Below, in pieces: positions 62,776-64,000 of a stretch of 64,000 nucleotides of DNA. Below the pieces are notes generated by a model. That model did not search any database. It was not told the origin of the DNA and was given only the letters and a program-made list of their open reading frames with translations. This DNA is from Thamnaconus septentrionalis. Its lineage: Eukaryota > Chordata > Actinopteri > Tetraodontiformes > Monacanthidae. A program made the translations under genes and the position numbers. Position 1 is the first letter of the stretch; each line of letters begins with the position of its first letter. The stretch covers positions 1,666,861-1,730,860 of the forward strand of contig CM020501.1 in the NCBI GenBank assembly GCA_009823395.1, in the 5' to 3' direction.

Positions 62776-62800
62776 CTCCTTTATGTAGCCAGCGACGTCA
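62776..62800 (-). promoter_or_regulatory. Candidate bco1 core promoter: TATA-like box and CRE-like site
   Basis: On the minus strand, about 80-100 bp upstream of the bco1 ATG, lies tgacgtcg (62793-62800) followed by ctacataaagga (62778-62789). The spacing suits a short 5' UTR starting near 62750. Inferred from sequence only. Confidence 0.4.
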
Positions 62801-62809
62801 CCGGCGCGC

Positions 62810-64000
62810 AACAACAGCAGTGGCGGAGGATCCACAGGTGTCGTGCATGGCGACCCGTCTGCGCCCACCTGGAACTTACGTAACCGCCGTGAACACTTGC
62901 CCCCTTTAACAAGTGGCGCAGCAGAGAAGGAGCTCCTGCTGCTGCTGCTGCCCTCTATCTGTAAATGGTGGCATATGTGTCACCCATTATAGATCAGATC
63001 ACGTGAGTGCTACAACTTCTTTTTTTTTCTTCTTTTTTTTTTTTTTTTTAGGGGGTGGGTTAGTTCTGTAGAGCTCACGGTGAGATGCACTGAGTTTTAC
63101 TTTTTCATAGTCAGCAAGTCATTTTGTGAATCCCACTGCTAAAGGTCATGGGACTCGACACATCTGTTGGAACATTGGTTCAAAGCAGGCCGCTCAGATT
63201 TCATTGTTGCCAGTTGGGAACCTGTTGGGAAAAGCTCCAGGCTCCTGATTGGTGTGAGATGGGAAGGGGGTGGTAGAGAAAGATGTTTAGCGTCTTTTTG
63301 CGTCTTTGCTCCGTCTTTTGATCAATCAAAGTGTTGTGCGACAATTTCATTTTACTTCCATTGCAACCGTCTGGTGGTGAACCTGCTGACTCACATGTAT
63401 TGTCGTGATAAGCAACAACTGGGGCTGAAACATCTACAAATGATCTGCCTTCCGTACATTATCTGTTGTCATGGCTGTCTGGCTGTCATGTCACTTTTTG
63501 CACTTTATATATATATACATATACACATACGGTATGTATATATATCAAACACAAAACCGAAAGGCATTGAAAAGTAGCTGCACATGTAATACTCTCCAGA
63601 ACTGTGTACTGCTGCCTTCATAATTGTATTTTTGTTTTTGCTGCCACAATTTATTTTTCTCCAGCGCTCATCAATAATTAACACATTTGCTGTGCTTTGT
63701 GGGTCTGATGCCTGGCTGAGGTGTGCAGAGATAGTCATGGACCTTCAGACCCTGGCATCTCTCTAATTGGCTAAATGAGTTTACAGGGTTTACAGCTGCC
63801 ACTATCGGGGGCTGTTGTCTGCAGGTCGCCGTTACTTAATGTGCCACAGTGACCCCACTCATGCACTGTCGTGCACGTTCTGTTTGTCTAAGCTGGATGA
63901 GCTGATGTGAAGTCACTAAAGTCATTTTTAAGATCTGGGAATCTGATGTTTATCTGATTTATTCACAAATGAACAGCGAGTCTTGTTTTCCTTTATCAGT
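62810..64000. other. Upstream flank of bco1, no gene seen
   Basis: It contains a T-rich tract at 63019-63050 and a small TA/CATA microsatellite at 63505-63545. Open frames are short and without family resemblance. Confidence 0.55.

Overview
This window is vertebrate nuclear DNA, almost certainly from a ray-finned (teleost) fish. Every gene is split by short GT/AG introns, and the encoded proteins match vertebrate-only families (ALKAL ligand, SH3YL1, BCO1, a C1orf115 homologue). The spacers are full of CA/TA/CT/ATT microsatellites and fish-type hAT elements. The species cannot be named from the sequence.

Eight protein-coding genes can be built exon by exon, with splice phases that agree at every junction. 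From left to right they are: alkal2 (+, coding 989-3764); sh3yl1 (+, 12858-25681); an SLC22-family organic ion transporter (-, 32362-26752); a C1orf115/RDD1 homologue (-, 36447-34663); a TRERF1/ZNF541-type zinc finger-ELM2-SANT co-repressor protein (-, 43123-38804); lipt1 (+, 44826-46402); eif5b (+, 47197-56772); and bco1, beta-carotene 15,15'-oxygenase (-, 62699-57943). sh3yl1/slc22 and eif5b/bco1 are tail-to-tail pairs, and the trerf1-like gene and lipt1 are head-to-head. The genes do not form one pathway. alkal2-sh3yl1 and lipt1-eif5b match neighbourhoods on human chromosome 2, but acp1, which lies between the first pair in human, is not seen here.

The rest is repeats. At least four hAT transposons with intact 8-bp target-site duplications can be delimited to the base (15633-17355, 17502-18535, 23887-25236, 32800-33179). 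A 66-bp hAT miniature element at 11531-11596 has 7 of 8 duplication bases identical. The 23887-25236 element keeps a decayed piece of its transposase. Two further dispersed families sit in small introns of several genes: one with TTTAAAG...CTTTAAA ends and one carrying a 'gccgatacc' end. There are also LINE 3' ends, a hairpin element and very long dinucleotide tracts.

I did not find a new biological system. The most unusual points are a start codon split by an intron in sh3yl1, a 12-nt first coding segment in the trerf1-like gene, an SLC22 transporter with a much shortened first extracellular loop, a compact one-finger TRERF1-like protein, and introns made almost entirely of recognisable mobile elements.
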